Notes under the pieces: generated by a model
Database searches by the model: none
Seen by the model: only the letters and a program-made list of their open reading frames with translations
What the model was told of the DNA's origin: nothing
From: Hymenobacter psychrotolerans DSM 18569
GTDB lineage: Bacteria; Bacteroidota; Bacteroidia; Cytophagales; Hymenobacteraceae
Assembly: GCF_900142395.1 (NCBI RefSeq)
Contig: NZ_FRAS01000001.1
Coordinates: 372,001-436,000, forward strand
Direction of reading: 5' to 3'
DNA: 64,000 nucleotides
Shown here: positions 8,259 through 17,022 of the stretch, piece after piece
How the letters are laid out: each line of letters opens with the position of its first letter
Numbering within the stretch: position 1 is the stretch's first letter
Translations under genes and position numbers: made by a program

Positions 8259-10982
8259 ATGAGAAAACAGTACCATTTCATTCTTCTTTTACTTCTTCTG
8301 TTTAGCGTGGCGCCGGCCTGAGCACAGGAGGCCGTTATGGTCAGTGGCGTTGTGCAGACCGAGGCCGGTGAGCCGCTGCCGGGAGCCACAGTTTTCATCA
8401 AGGGCACCTTCATCGGCAACAGCACCGACCGGGAAGGCAAATTCCAGCTGCGGGCCGACTTTTCGGCACCGCCGGTTGTACTGTCGGTGTCCTTTGTGGG
8501 CTACGAGACGCGCGAAGTATCACTGGCCCAGCCCGACAATGCCGTGCAGGTGACACTAAAGCTCAACTCTACCCTTACGAGCGAAGTAATTGCCTCGGCC
8601 TCGCGGGTACAGGAGGGCATTCTGCAGGCCCCTGTGACGGTGGAAAAGCTCAACACGCAGCAGGTGGAGCGGATTCCGACGGCCGACCTGCAGGTGGGCC
8701 TCAACCACTATAAAGGCATCGACGTGAATAGCAGCAGCCTGCTGATGAACTCGTTGAGCACGCGCGGCTTCAACTCGGCCAAGTCGGAGCGCCTGATTCA
8801 GCTGACCGACTACTTCGATACTCAGTCGCCGAGCCTGAACGTGAATGCGGGCAACCTGACGGGTTTGCCCGAGCTGGACGTGGAAAGCACCGAAATCATT
8901 CACGGGCCAGCTTCGGCGCTGTACGGCGCCAATGCGTTCAACGGCGTGCTGCTGCTCAACTCCAAAGACCCCTTCGTGACGGAAGGCCTGAGCGTGCGGC
9001 TGCGCGGCGGGCAGCGCAGCCTTTTGGATGGGCAGTTCCGCTACGCCAAGAAGCTGGGCGAGAAGTTTGCCTTCAAGGTTGTGGGCTTCTACCTGACGGC
9101 CGACGACTGGCTGGCCGACAACTACAGCGCCAGCAGCACACTTATCGAAGCCCGCAACAACCCCGAAGGCTCGGCCCTGGGCTACGACGCCGTGAACCGC
9201 TACGGCGACGTAGGCGGCTACACCTTCACGAACGACCCGGCCTCGCCGGCCTACGCCACTACGCCCGCCGCGCTGCGGGGCAAAACGGTATTCATGCCGG
9301 GCTTCACGGAGAAGGAATTGGTAGCCGACGCCTACAAAGCCCGCTCCCTGAAGATTCACCCGTCGCTGTCGTACCTGCTGACCAGCAGCGTAAAGATGAC
9401 GGTGGGCTTCAACTACAACCGCGGTACCTCCAGCTACCAGAGCAGCAGCCGCTACCGGTTCAAGGAGTTCGGCACCAACCAGCTGCACGGCGAAATCAAG
9501 GGTAACCGCTGGTTTCTGCGGGGCCAGTCGCTGCAGGATTTCGGGGGCCAGTCGTATGATTTGGGCTTTCTGGGCTCGTTCATCCAGACTTCTTCGACCA
9601 ACAACGCCAGCCGCCCCAGCGAAACTTACGCCAGCCGCTTCTACGAAACGTACCTGACCAAATTCCAGGCTACCGGCTCGCTGGAGCAGGCGCAGGCCGC
9701 TGCCGCGGCCACGCAGCTGCAACCCTCCGACCCGCGCTTCCAGGAGCTGCGCACGCGCATCATCAACGATGCAACGCCCGGCACCGGCGCCCGCCTCAAC
9801 CCCAGCTCGCTGCTGAACGAAGGCAACGCCTAATACAACCTGCCGCTGGCCAAAGGTACCGACCTGATTGTGGGCGGCGCCTACCGCAAGTTCCGCCTCG
9901 GCTCCAACGGCAACCTCTACGCCGACGACAATGCGCGCATTCAGAACCACGAACTGGGCAGCTACGCGCAGCTCACGCAGAAGCTGCTTAATGAGCGCCT
10001 GAAACTGGCCGTTGCCGGCCGCGTCGATGCGCTCAAGAACTTTGAGGCAGCTTTTTCGCCCCGCGCTTCGGCCCTATACTCGGCCGGCGAAAACAAGCAG
10101 CACAACTTCCGCGCCTCCTACGGCCGCGCCTTCCGCTCGCCCACGCAGCTCGACCAGTACATCCGGCTGGATGTGCGCCAGGTGTTGCTGCTCGGCAACG
10201 TAGACAATGGTTTTCAGGGCTATAACATCGGGGCCGGTACGCGTGCGGTTCTCACGGCCGCACAAAGCAACCCCGCCGTGCTGACGCCCTACGAGTACAG
10301 CGCTGCCGCCCTGAAGCTGGAGCGCCTGAGCACCTACGAAGTTGGCTATAAAGGCACGCTGAGCGAGAAGCTGGCTATTGACGCCAACTACTACCAGAGC
10401 TACTACAATGACTTCATCGGGGCTCAGCGCTTCATCGGCAACCGCGACGGCAGCCGGCCTACGCTGGCCCAGCTGGCTACTGAGTCGGGCAAGGCTCAAC
10501 CCTTCCAGGATGCTACCTCTTCTACCCGCATTCTGCAGGTCTGGACCAATGCCCGCCAGGAAGTGCGCACCTACGGCGCAGCGCTGGGCCTGAGCTACAG
10601 CGTGGTGCGCCCGCTCACGCTCACGGCCAACTACTCGCTGAACGTGCTGGACAAGAGCAACCTACCTGAGGGCTTCCAGACCTTCTTCAACACGCCCAAG
10701 CACAAGTACAACGTAGGTGCCAATGGCGTGGCCTTCAACCACCTGAGCTATGCCGTGAACTACCGCTGGGCCCAGGGCCACCTCTACGAGCTACCCTTCG
10801 CGGTGGGCGAGCTGCAGGACTACAGCTCCGTGGATGCCTACGTTGGCTATGCTATTCCGAAGCTGTACACGACCGTGCAGGCCGGCGGCTCCAACCTCCT
10901 TGATGCCACCAACACCCAGGTGTACGGCGGCCCGAACATTGGCCGATTGGTATTCGTGGGCCTGCTGTTCGATATCAAGTAG
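8259..10982 (+). pseudogene. TonB-dependent outer-membrane receptor with two in-frame stop codons
   Basis: A single frame from ATG 8259 to TAG 10982 encodes a typical receptor of about 905 residues, but it contains TGA at 8319-8321 and TAA at 9831-9833. The signal peptide (MRKQYHFILLLLLLFSVAPA) runs straight into the TGA, after which AQEAV resumes. Then come a carboxypeptidase-regulatory-like domain (GVVQTEAGEPLPGATVFIKG), the plug (with ESTEIIHGPASALYGANAFNGV) and the beta-barrel ending in LVFVGLLFDIK. Both stops could arise from single substitutions (for example CGA to TGA, CAA to TAA). The frame is otherwise undamaged, so the inactivation is recent, or there are sequencing errors or readthrough. 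Restarting at ATG 8337 would lose the signal peptide. Substrate unknown. Confidence 0.85.
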
Positions 10983-11022
10983 ACCACAAGCCGGGGCTTT
11001 CGGGCGCCAGAAACATTCCCTG

Positions 11023-11058
11023 CAAATGGCCGGTTTCCTCGCGGAAGCCGGCCATTTG
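11023..11058 (+). terminator. Hairpin after the TonB receptor pseudogene
   Basis: A 16-bp stem (CAAATGGCCGGTTTCC with its complement, one G-T pair) closes a TCGC tetraloop, 40 bases after the stop. The 3' side is followed only by TGTG, so termination strength is uncertain. Confidence 0.65.
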
Positions 11059-11106
11059 TGTGTCCCGGCCAACGTGTAATTTGCGGAGCCCACCAGCCGC
11101 CTGCCT

Positions 11107-12243
11107 ATGCTTTCCGAACCTACGTATCTGGCAGCCCGCATGGTGGCGCCCATCATCGAAGCGCACTTTGCCCAGCACCGGGCGCGGGCCAGCCAGCACG
11201 ATATTCCGCACTTGGCTCCGCCACCGGAAGGGCCGCTGGTGGAAGCTATTATTGATGTGGCGTTCTGGGCCAGTCTACGGCGCGAAGAAGGCCGGCCGCC
11301 CCGCATTTCGCTGGCGCTGCTCCAACCTGACCATACGGCCCGGCCCCTGCTGTTCGGGCACCGGCGCCTGACTCCTCAGAACCTGATCAAGCTGGCGCCG
11401 GCCGTGGAGCAGCCCGGTACGCATTTGGGCGTGTGGCATGATGCTGAGGGCCTTTATGTGTGGGGCGCGGCCACCAGTGTGCCGCCGCTTTGCTTTGTGC
11501 TGGAAGTGGTGGAGCCCGGCCTGCTGGTAGCCAAGCACCGCCGGGCCGATGGCTTCGGCAAATTCATCAACGTGGCTATTTTGCGCGGCGACCAGATTCA
11601 GGTGGTAGAGGAAGAAAGTGCCGGTGTTGCCGACCACCCTGCACTGCGGGAGTCGCTGCCCGGCTTCACGCTGCCCACCGGCGACTCTTCCGACAATGTG
11701 CTGGTGGAGCTGGCCGGCGCCATGCGGAGCCACGGCCGCGGTGGTCTGGTGCTGGTTGTTCCGCCCGGCTCCGAGCGGTGGCGCGCTTCCATCGTGCAAC
11801 CGATGAACTACCCGGTACTGCCGCCCTACACCACTATTGCGGAGCTTCTGAGCCAGAAGGAGCGCAGCAAAAACAGCCTGGAGTGGCAGGAAGCCCTGCT
11901 GCGGGCCATTGATATTGTGGGCGGCTTCACGGCCGTAGACGGGGCCACCATCATCACCGGGCACTACCACCTGCTGGCATTCGGGGCGAAGGTGATGCGG
12001 GCCGCCACCAGCGTACCGGTAGAGAAAATGGTGGTAACGGCACCTGTGGTAGGAGGCGAAGCGCTGGAAATACATCCGGGCCAGAACGGAGGCACCCGCC
12101 ACCTGGCCGCCGCCCAATTCGTGCACGACCAGCGCGACTCGCTGGCGCTGGTAGCCTCGCAGGACGGGTATTTCACGGTATTCACCTGGTCGGAGCAGCG
12201 GCAGATGGTGCATGCCCACCGCATCGATGTGCTGCTGCTGTAG
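11107..12243 (+). CDS. Probable sensor protein with a DisA_N/DAC-like domain (DACNV type)
   Basis: 378 residues, no signal peptide or membrane segment. The C-terminal part resembles the diadenylate cyclase fold: DGA at residues 278-280 (GFTAVDGATIITGHYHLLAFGAKV) and GGTRHLAAAQFV at 328-339, equivalent to the DGA and RHR motifs of DisA/CdaA. The RHR motif reads RHL here. Residues 1-260 form an N-terminal region with no motif I recognise. In the DAC superfamily, standalone members of this layout have been proposed as nucleotide sensors rather than synthases. Whether it makes or binds c-di-AMP cannot be told from sequence. It converges on alkB with an 11-bp gap. Confidence 0.6.
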   Translation: MLSEPTYLAARMVAPIIEAHFAQHRARASQHDIPHLAPPPEGPLVEAIIDVAFWASLRREEGRPPRISLALLQPDHTARPLLFGHRRLTPQNLIKLAPAVEQPGTHLGVWHDAEGLYVWGAATSVPPLCFVLEVVEPGLLVAKHRRADGFGKFINVAILRGDQIQVVEEESAGVADHPALRESLPGFTLPTGDSSDNVLVELAGAMRSHGRGGLVLVVPPGSERWRASIVQPMNYPVLPPYTTIAELLSQKERSKNSLEWQEALLRAIDIVGGFTAVDGATIITGHYHLLAFGAKVMRAATSVPVEKMVVTAPVVGGEALEIHPGQNGGTRHLAAAQFVHDQRDSLALVASQDGYFTVFTWSEQRQMVHAHRIDVLLL

Positions 12244-12253
12244 CCCAGCGGAG

Positions 12254-12853
12254 CTACCGGGGCAGCACAGCCCGAAAAGTCAGGTTGAGGCGCGGGCCAA
12301 CGGGACGGGCCGTTTTGGGCACGGCATGTAGCCAGTGCTGCTGCGTGGCACCGCGCATCACGAGCAGGCTGCCCGATGCCAGATCCAGCGCAACCGGGGC
12401 GTGCGGCGTACGCTGCGGGTCGCGGGGCTTCAGCCGAAAGCGGCGCGTTTCGCCGAGGCTGACGGAAGCAATAACCGGCGCCGGCCCCAGTTCCGGCTCG
12501 TCGTCGGCGTGCCAGCCCATGCTATCCTGCCCGGCGCGGTACAGATTGAGCAGCACGCTGTTAAACTGGGTAGCAGTAGCGGCTTCCACCTGCTTACGCA
12601 GCTCCAGCAATGCCGGGGTCCAGGGCTGGGGCGCCAGCGCCAGGCCTGAATACTGATAATGAGCCGTAGCGTCGCCGTGCCAGGCCGTGAGGCGCGGCTG
12701 CAGCACCTCTTTCCCAAAGAGCCGGATGGGTTCCTGCCGCCACGCAATGGTGCGCGTCAATTCGATGAGCAGCGCGTCGGCGGTATCAGGCGGCAGGAAA
12801 TGAGGGTCCAGCAGCACCTCGGCATCGGGCAGGGCAAGCGGCAGCAGCGGCAC
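12254..12853 (-). CDS. AlkB-like 2-oxoglutarate/Fe(II) dioxygenase
   Basis: 199 residues. The family repairs 1-methyladenine and 3-methylcytosine lesions by oxidative demethylation. The iron ligands appear as H115-x-D117 in MGWHADDE and H176 in WLHAVP, and the 2-oxoglutarate-binding Arg is R188 in GPRLNLTFR. LNLYRAGQDSMGWHADDEPELG and ISVSLGETRRF-type segments are diagnostic of the ALKBH2/AlkB branch. It starts 14 bases after the stop of the upstream membrane-protein gene (12868-13566), so the two are probably co-transcribed. Confidence 0.92.
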   Translation of the reverse strand: MPLLPLALPDAEVLLDPHFLPPDTADALLIELTRTIAWRQEPIRLFGKEVLQPRLTAWHGDATAHYQYSGLALAPQPWTPALLELRKQVEAATATQFNSVLLNLYRAGQDSMGWHADDEPELGPAPVIASVSLGETRRFRLKPRDPQRTPHAPVALDLASGSLLVMRGATQQHWLHAVPKTARPVGPRLNLTFRAVLPR

Positions 12854-12867
12854 AGGCTACGCAGAAG

Positions 12868-13566
12868 CTACTGCTTCATCATTTGCTCCATCTGCATCTG
12901 CACCTCCTTCGGCTGCTGCTTGATGATGTAGGGCATAGCCTTCTGCAGGCCCCAGACCACCAGAAAGCAGATGACGATGGGCGGTATCAGGCTGCGGCTG
13001 CGGTAGGTAGTGGTGCGCACATAGCGGGGCCAGAACCACAGCAGATACGCCAGCACGGCCGGCACATTGAACAGCACAATGGCCACGTACGGGTTCAGCC
13101 CCTGCAGCATGGCCCAGGCCAGCACATTGGACACCACCAGCATGTACACGATGATGAACAGCACCAGTCCCAGCAACGCCCGCTTGCGCCCGAGCCGGAA
13201 CAGGTTCATGCCCAGCAGTACGCCCCCACCAATCATCATCGACATGGGCAGCATCGAAAACAGCACAATCGTGCCGGGCGAGTAAAGGGCCGGGCCTTCT
13301 GCAACTGCCGGCTCAGCAGGGTTCTGCTCGGCGGCGGCCTGCACCTTTTCCCGCTCCCGCAGCAACTGCTGCTGCCGTTGCTGCTCCACTATCGGTAGCA
13401 GCTCCGCCCGCAGGGCTGCAGCGTCGGGCAGGGACTCACCACGTCGCTCCAGCTCGTCGAGAGCTGCCAGAACAGCTTCTTCCTGGTATTCAGCGCGGTT
13501 GCGCACATACAGAAGAAGCTCAGGCAATTTTTTGCGGCTCATTTTCTCCGCGTACTCTTCAGGCAT
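12868..13566 (-). CDS. Unidentified membrane protein with charged N-terminal helix
   Basis: 232 residues, not assignable to a named family. Residues 1-95 are hydrophilic and helical, with a Gln/Arg/Glu-rich stretch (EQQRQQQLLREREKVQAAAEQ) likely to form a coiled coil. Four hydrophobic segments follow at about 97-120, 128-152, 158-175 and 193-210, and the tail is Met/Gln-rich and charged. The first residues (EEYAEKMSRKKLPELLLYVRNRAEYQEEAVLAAL) resemble the short N-terminal helices common in small Bacteroidota membrane proteins. It is probably the first gene of an operon with the AlkB-like gene. Confidence 0.7.
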   Translation of the reverse strand: MPEEYAEKMSRKKLPELLLYVRNRAEYQEEAVLAALDELERRGESLPDAAALRAELLPIVEQQRQQQLLREREKVQAAAEQNPAEPAVAEGPALYSPGTIVLFSMLPMSMMIGGGVLLGMNLFRLGRKRALLGLVLFIIVYMLVVSNVLAWAMLQGLNPYVAIVLFNVPAVLAYLLWFWPRYVRTTTYRSRSLIPPIVICFLVVWGLQKAMPYIIKQQPKEVQMQMEQMMKQ

Positions 13567-13660
13567 GGCTCTGGGGTCAAAAGGAAACCACCGAAGTTCG
13601 GTAGGTAAAACGTAAAACAGCGCATCGGAGGAAATGATGCCCGAAATATTGCACGAAAGA

Positions 13661-13745
13661 GTAACTGAGTAGCGGAGTAACTGAGTAGGTTGGGGAGATG
13701 AGAGGCAAGTAGCAGCTTTACTCAGTTACTCCGCTACTCAGTTAC
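13661..13745. repeat. 27-bp perfect inverted repeat abutting the kynU stop
   Basis: Arms at 13661-13687 and 13719-13745 are exact complements around a 31-base loop. Each arm is itself two copies of GAGTAACTGAGTA separated by a few bases. The right arm contains the kynU stop codon (13742-13744), so the hairpin forms at once behind kynU on the minus-strand RNA. Confidence 0.85.
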
Positions 13746-15019
13746 TTTCTCCACTGGGCCAGGGCCGCGCCTACCCGCTGCACATCCCCGAAGGAGTTGT
13801 AGAGCGGCACCGGAGCCAGCCGGATAACGTTGGGCTCGCGCCAGTCGGCAATGATGCCGTTGGAAGCCAGGAAATCGAACAGCTCCCGCCCCTGCTGGTG
13901 CACGAGCAAAGAAAGCTGACAGCCGCGAGTCGCGGGGTCCGGCGGCGTAATGATTTCCAGCTGACTGGCGGGCAGATTCAGGTTGTGAATCAGAAACTCC
14001 AGGTAGGTAGTCAGCTGCTCACTCTTGCGGCGCAACACGGCCATGCCGCCGGCTTCTTCCACCAGCGCCAGCGCCGCCCGGTGAATGGCCATCGGAAAAA
14101 TCTGGGCGTTGGAAAGCTGCCAGCCGGCGGCTCCCTGCATTGGCCGGAAGCCCTTTTTCATCTGAAACCGGTCGGACGGGTCGTGGCCCCACCAGCCGGC
14201 CAGGCGCGGCAGGTCGGGCCGGTTAGCGAACCGCTCGTGCACGTAGACGCCGCTCGTGCCGCCGGGGCCGGAGTTGAGGTACTTATAGGTGCACCAGCAG
14301 GCAAAATCCACGTCCCAGTCGTGCAGGTGCATTTCCAGGTTGCCGGCCGCGTGCGCCAAATCGAAGCCCACGATGGCACCCACGGCGTGGCCGGCCCGCG
14401 TAATGGCCGCCATATCGAAGGCTTGCCCGGTGTAGTAGTTCACGCCGCCCAGAATGATGGTGGCCAGCGAATCGCCCAGCTCCCGAATCTTGGCCTCAAT
14501 ATCCTCAGTGCGCAACGTATGCTCGCCGGGGCGCGGCACCAGCTCCACAATGGCCGCCTCGGGCGTGTAGCCGTGCAGCTTCACCTGGCTTTCCAGCGCG
14601 TACTGGTCTGAGGGAAACGCGCCGCCTTCCATCAACACCTTATAGCGGGTGGCGGTGGGGCGGTAGAACGAAATCAGCAGCAGGTGCAGGTTGGTGGTCA
14701 GGTTGTTCATCACCACCACTTCCACCGGCTTGGCGCCTACCAGCCGGGCGCTGGCATCGGTCAGGGTTTCGTGGTAGTGCATCCAGGGCGAGGTGCCGTG
14801 AAAGTGTCCTTCCACGCCCAGCCGCTCCCAGTCGGCAAACTCCTGCTCCACGGCCGCGCGGGCCGTCTTGGGCATCAGGCCCAGCGAGTTGCCACACAAA
14901 TACACGCTTTCCTGCCCATCGGGGCCGGGCGGAATGTGAAAGCGGGAGCGGAAGTCGCGCAGCGTATCCTGCGCATCAAGTTGGGCGGCGAAAGCGGGGG
15001 TGGGCTGGAAGGAAGTCAT
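13742..15019 (-). CDS. kynU: Kynureninase
   Basis: 425 residues. This PLP enzyme cleaves 3-hydroxykynurenine to 3-hydroxyanthranilate and alanine. The aspartate contacting PLP is D220 in VGFDLAHAAGN, and the Schiff-base lysine is K246 in CTYKYLNSGPGG, the classic kynureninase signature. YLCGNSLGLMPK (residues 40-51) and GFRPMQGAAGWQLSNAQIF also match the family. CATCTTTG, one base off the Bacteroidota -7 consensus, ends only 5 bases before the ATG, so the transcript may be leaderless. The stop codon lies inside an inverted repeat. Confidence 0.96.
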   Translation of the reverse strand: MTSFQPTPAFAAQLDAQDTLRDFRSRFHIPPGPDGQESVYLCGNSLGLMPKTARAAVEQEFADWERLGVEGHFHGTSPWMHYHETLTDASARLVGAKPVEVVVMNNLTTNLHLLLISFYRPTATRYKVLMEGGAFPSDQYALESQVKLHGYTPEAAIVELVPRPGEHTLRTEDIEAKIRELGDSLATIILGGVNYYTGQAFDMAAITRAGHAVGAIVGFDLAHAAGNLEMHLHDWDVDFACWCTYKYLNSGPGGTSGVYVHERFANRPDLPRLAGWWGHDPSDRFQMKKGFRPMQGAAGWQLSNAQIFPMAIHRAALALVEEAGGMAVLRRKSEQLTTYLEFLIHNLNLPASQLEIITPPDPATRGCQLSLLVHQQGRELFDFLASNGIIADWREPNVIRLAPVPLYNSFGDVQRVGAALAQWRK

Positions 15020-15045
15020 CGGGGCAAAGATGCGGTATAGCTAGC

Positions 15046-16407
15046 TTAACCAAGCCAGACCATTCCAAGAAACAGGTTTAGCAAAAAGAGCTGATATACA
15101 ACGTTGGATATATACAAAGCCGCTTGAACTTCACGATTGTAACGCCAGTTCTTGGATGCTGCGAGCACATGGGCTATCAAGTAAATTACCCACACGAATA
15201 GTAGCCAACTGGCTTGTAATGGCACAAACCCAGGAAATTTTGTGGGCCAGCCGAACCAGACGGCTACTGCCAATACTAAGCCGGACATCAGGGCTGCACT
15301 TTTCCATCTAGTGGTTTTCGGCAACTCCCACCAGAGAGAGAGCTGCGCCAGTAATGCTCCCCAGAAAGGCGTGGCCAATACGTAACGGCTGCTACCGACT
15401 GTATTACCGGCTTGATAAAACAGAATAAAACAGATGGCCGCCAGTACATAGCCCATTGAGAATGTGAGTGCTCTGGAAGGAGCAACCGGAGCAGGCCCCT
15501 GCCGGAACCAATTCCATATCCAACGAATTCCTAACCCCAGGCATGCTAAGGCTGCTACTAATCCCGCCAGCAGGGCAATAGCATCAAGCCAGACCATAAT
15601 CAGCCCAGAGGAACTGGACATTTGTGGATACAACTGCCAGTCTATTTTATGCCCCCATTGCTCGTGAGCGGCAAAAAAAATCAGAGGGTCGCCAGTGGCT
15701 TGGTAATGCAGGAACATAACGATGCCCAACGCGGCAGCAATGGTCAGCAGACCAGTACCAAGACGCAATGCCAACAGAGGCAGTAGAGCCCGGGACGTGC
15801 AAGCCAGCGACTCGGCCAAAATGAATGCCGGTAAAAATAGGGTAGCTGCTGAGCGCGACAGGCAGCAACCCAGCAGCCCAAGCAGGGTAAGGCCCAGCTT
15901 CTGACGATGCAGACCACATAACAGTACTGCACCAAACAGGAAGAACAGCGCTTCGGCGTATGGTACAAGGCAGATAAAAACAGAAGGCACCGACAGCAGT
16001 ACCAGAATCTGGCCTTTGCGCAGCGCAAAAGTTCGCCCCAGCAAAGCCGCCCCAAGCAGAAGCAAACCGAAGTTAACGATACTGATGCCTAGTCCCTCAA
16101 CACCTAGCAGGCGCCATAAATAGGGAAACAACGGAAAGAAGGGCACATTGCTCTGCCCATCAGGAACATACACATAGCCATTCGTACGAATAGATTCAAA
16201 CCACCCTGCGTCCCACCTGATGATAGTATCGGGAGCGGGAGCATAATCGAGTATTCCCAGAGTGTAGAGCACGGAGTACACGATGACCAGGAACACAGCG
16301 TGCCCACTTAGCAGTAGTGCCAATTGCCGCCACGTCAGTGGGGTATTGTCGGTGGGTCCGCTCAGGGGCGTGGCAGAATTAGTCAAGGTATTCAAGCGAG
16401 AAATCAT
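15046..16407 (-). CDS. Polytopic GT-C glycosyltransferase, PIG-V-like
   Basis: 453 residues with about ten to twelve membrane segments. After the first membrane segment, RWDAGWFESIRTNGYVY and NVPFFPLFPYLWRLLG match the RWDxxWYxxIxxxGY and FFPLYPxLxR motifs of the PIG-V/mannosyltransferase group. That group moves sugars from polyprenyl-phosphate donors outside the cytoplasm. The acidic residue in RWDAGW would be catalytic. The start overlaps the end of the lipoprotein gene at 16379-16993 by 29 bases, so the two are translationally coupled. Acceptor and sugar are unknown. Confidence 0.75.
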   Translation of the reverse strand: MISRLNTLTNSATPLSGPTDNTPLTWRQLALLLSGHAVFLVIVYSVLYTLGILDYAPAPDTIIRWDAGWFESIRTNGYVYVPDGQSNVPFFPLFPYLWRLLGVEGLGISIVNFGLLLLGAALLGRTFALRKGQILVLLSVPSVFICLVPYAEALFFLFGAVLLCGLHRQKLGLTLLGLLGCCLSRSAATLFLPAFILAESLACTSRALLPLLALRLGTGLLTIAAALGIVMFLHYQATGDPLIFFAAHEQWGHKIDWQLYPQMSSSSGLIMVWLDAIALLAGLVAALACLGLGIRWIWNWFRQGPAPVAPSRALTFSMGYVLAAICFILFYQAGNTVGSSRYVLATPFWGALLAQLSLWWELPKTTRWKSAALMSGLVLAVAVWFGWPTKFPGFVPLQASWLLFVWVIYLIAHVLAASKNWRYNREVQAALYISNVVYQLFLLNLFLGMVWLG

Positions 16408-16993
16408 CTATGTAGACCGCATCAGGCTGGCCTGCAGGCACCCACATGTATACAGCCACTTCATCTGTGGGCTGCAGATCAGCGGGAAGCTCCACGGTGA
16501 ACGAAGCAGGTACCCATTGCTGGTAGCGGCGGATTACTTCATATATGTTGAATTGATGGCGGATTTTCACCACCGCCGGGCCACCCGGAGTATCACTGGG
16601 CCGTTGCGCTACCACGGTCAGGTAAGCTAAGCGCTGCTGCGGATTCTTCAACCAGCCCCATAGGCGCAGCCGTAGTAGCCGATGCTGCCCCAAGCTGCCC
16701 CAAGTGCCGTTGTAGAATGTGCCAAACTCCAGCCCTTGCCCTAGCTTTATAGAATGCTTCCAGGAATATGCTTGCTCCGTGCTAAAGTATTGCGGGTCGG
16801 CTATGGCCGAGTTTCCGGGCTCAAAACTATCCTGCACCAGCACTTTGTCAGGGTTGGGAGTCGCCGAGTCGCAGCCGGTCATTGTGCCACTAGCTAGCAG
16901 AGCGGCTCCATACCAACTCCATACGGTTCGCCGCTGGCAGGCACTGTGCAGGAATGAAGCAAGAGTTGTAAATGAAGGTTTGGAAGAGGCCAT
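16379..16993 (-). CDS. Putative lipoprotein, member A of a three-paralogue family
   Basis: 204 residues from ATG 16993. The ATG at 17026 lies upstream of the -7 promoter box, so the inner start is preferred. The N-terminus is atypically long before a hydrophobic AALLASGTMTGC lipobox. The mature part is a beta-rich jelly-roll-like domain sharing a pattern with the proteins at 23370-23903 and 24014-24553: an (S/D)xFE start, a QWVPASFTVELP strand, VYMWVPAG, and the terminal YIDDFSL. The fold resembles carbohydrate-binding modules, but no binding has been shown. It is coupled to the overlapping PIG-V-like gene. Confidence 0.65.
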   Translation of the reverse strand: MASSKPSFTTLASFLHSACQRRTVWSWYGAALLASGTMTGCDSATPNPDKVLVQDSFEPGNSAIADPQYFSTEQAYSWKHSIKLGQGLEFGTFYNGTWGSLGQHRLLRLRLWGWLKNPQQRLAYLTVVAQRPSDTPGGPAVVKIRHQFNIYEVIRRYQQWVPASFTVELPADLQPTDEVAVYMWVPAGQPDAVYIDDFSLEYLD

Positions 16994-16998
16994 TGAGG

Positions 16999-17006
16999 CA
17001 AAGATA
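16999..17006 (-). promoter_or_regulatory. Promoter -7 element of the lipoprotein/GT-C operon
   Basis: The minus strand reads TATCTTTG, a full consensus match, and its last base is 5 bases before the ATG at 16993. That places the expected transcription start at or next to the start codon. Confidence 0.55.
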
Positions 17007-17022
17007 CGGCACCAAGTATCCA

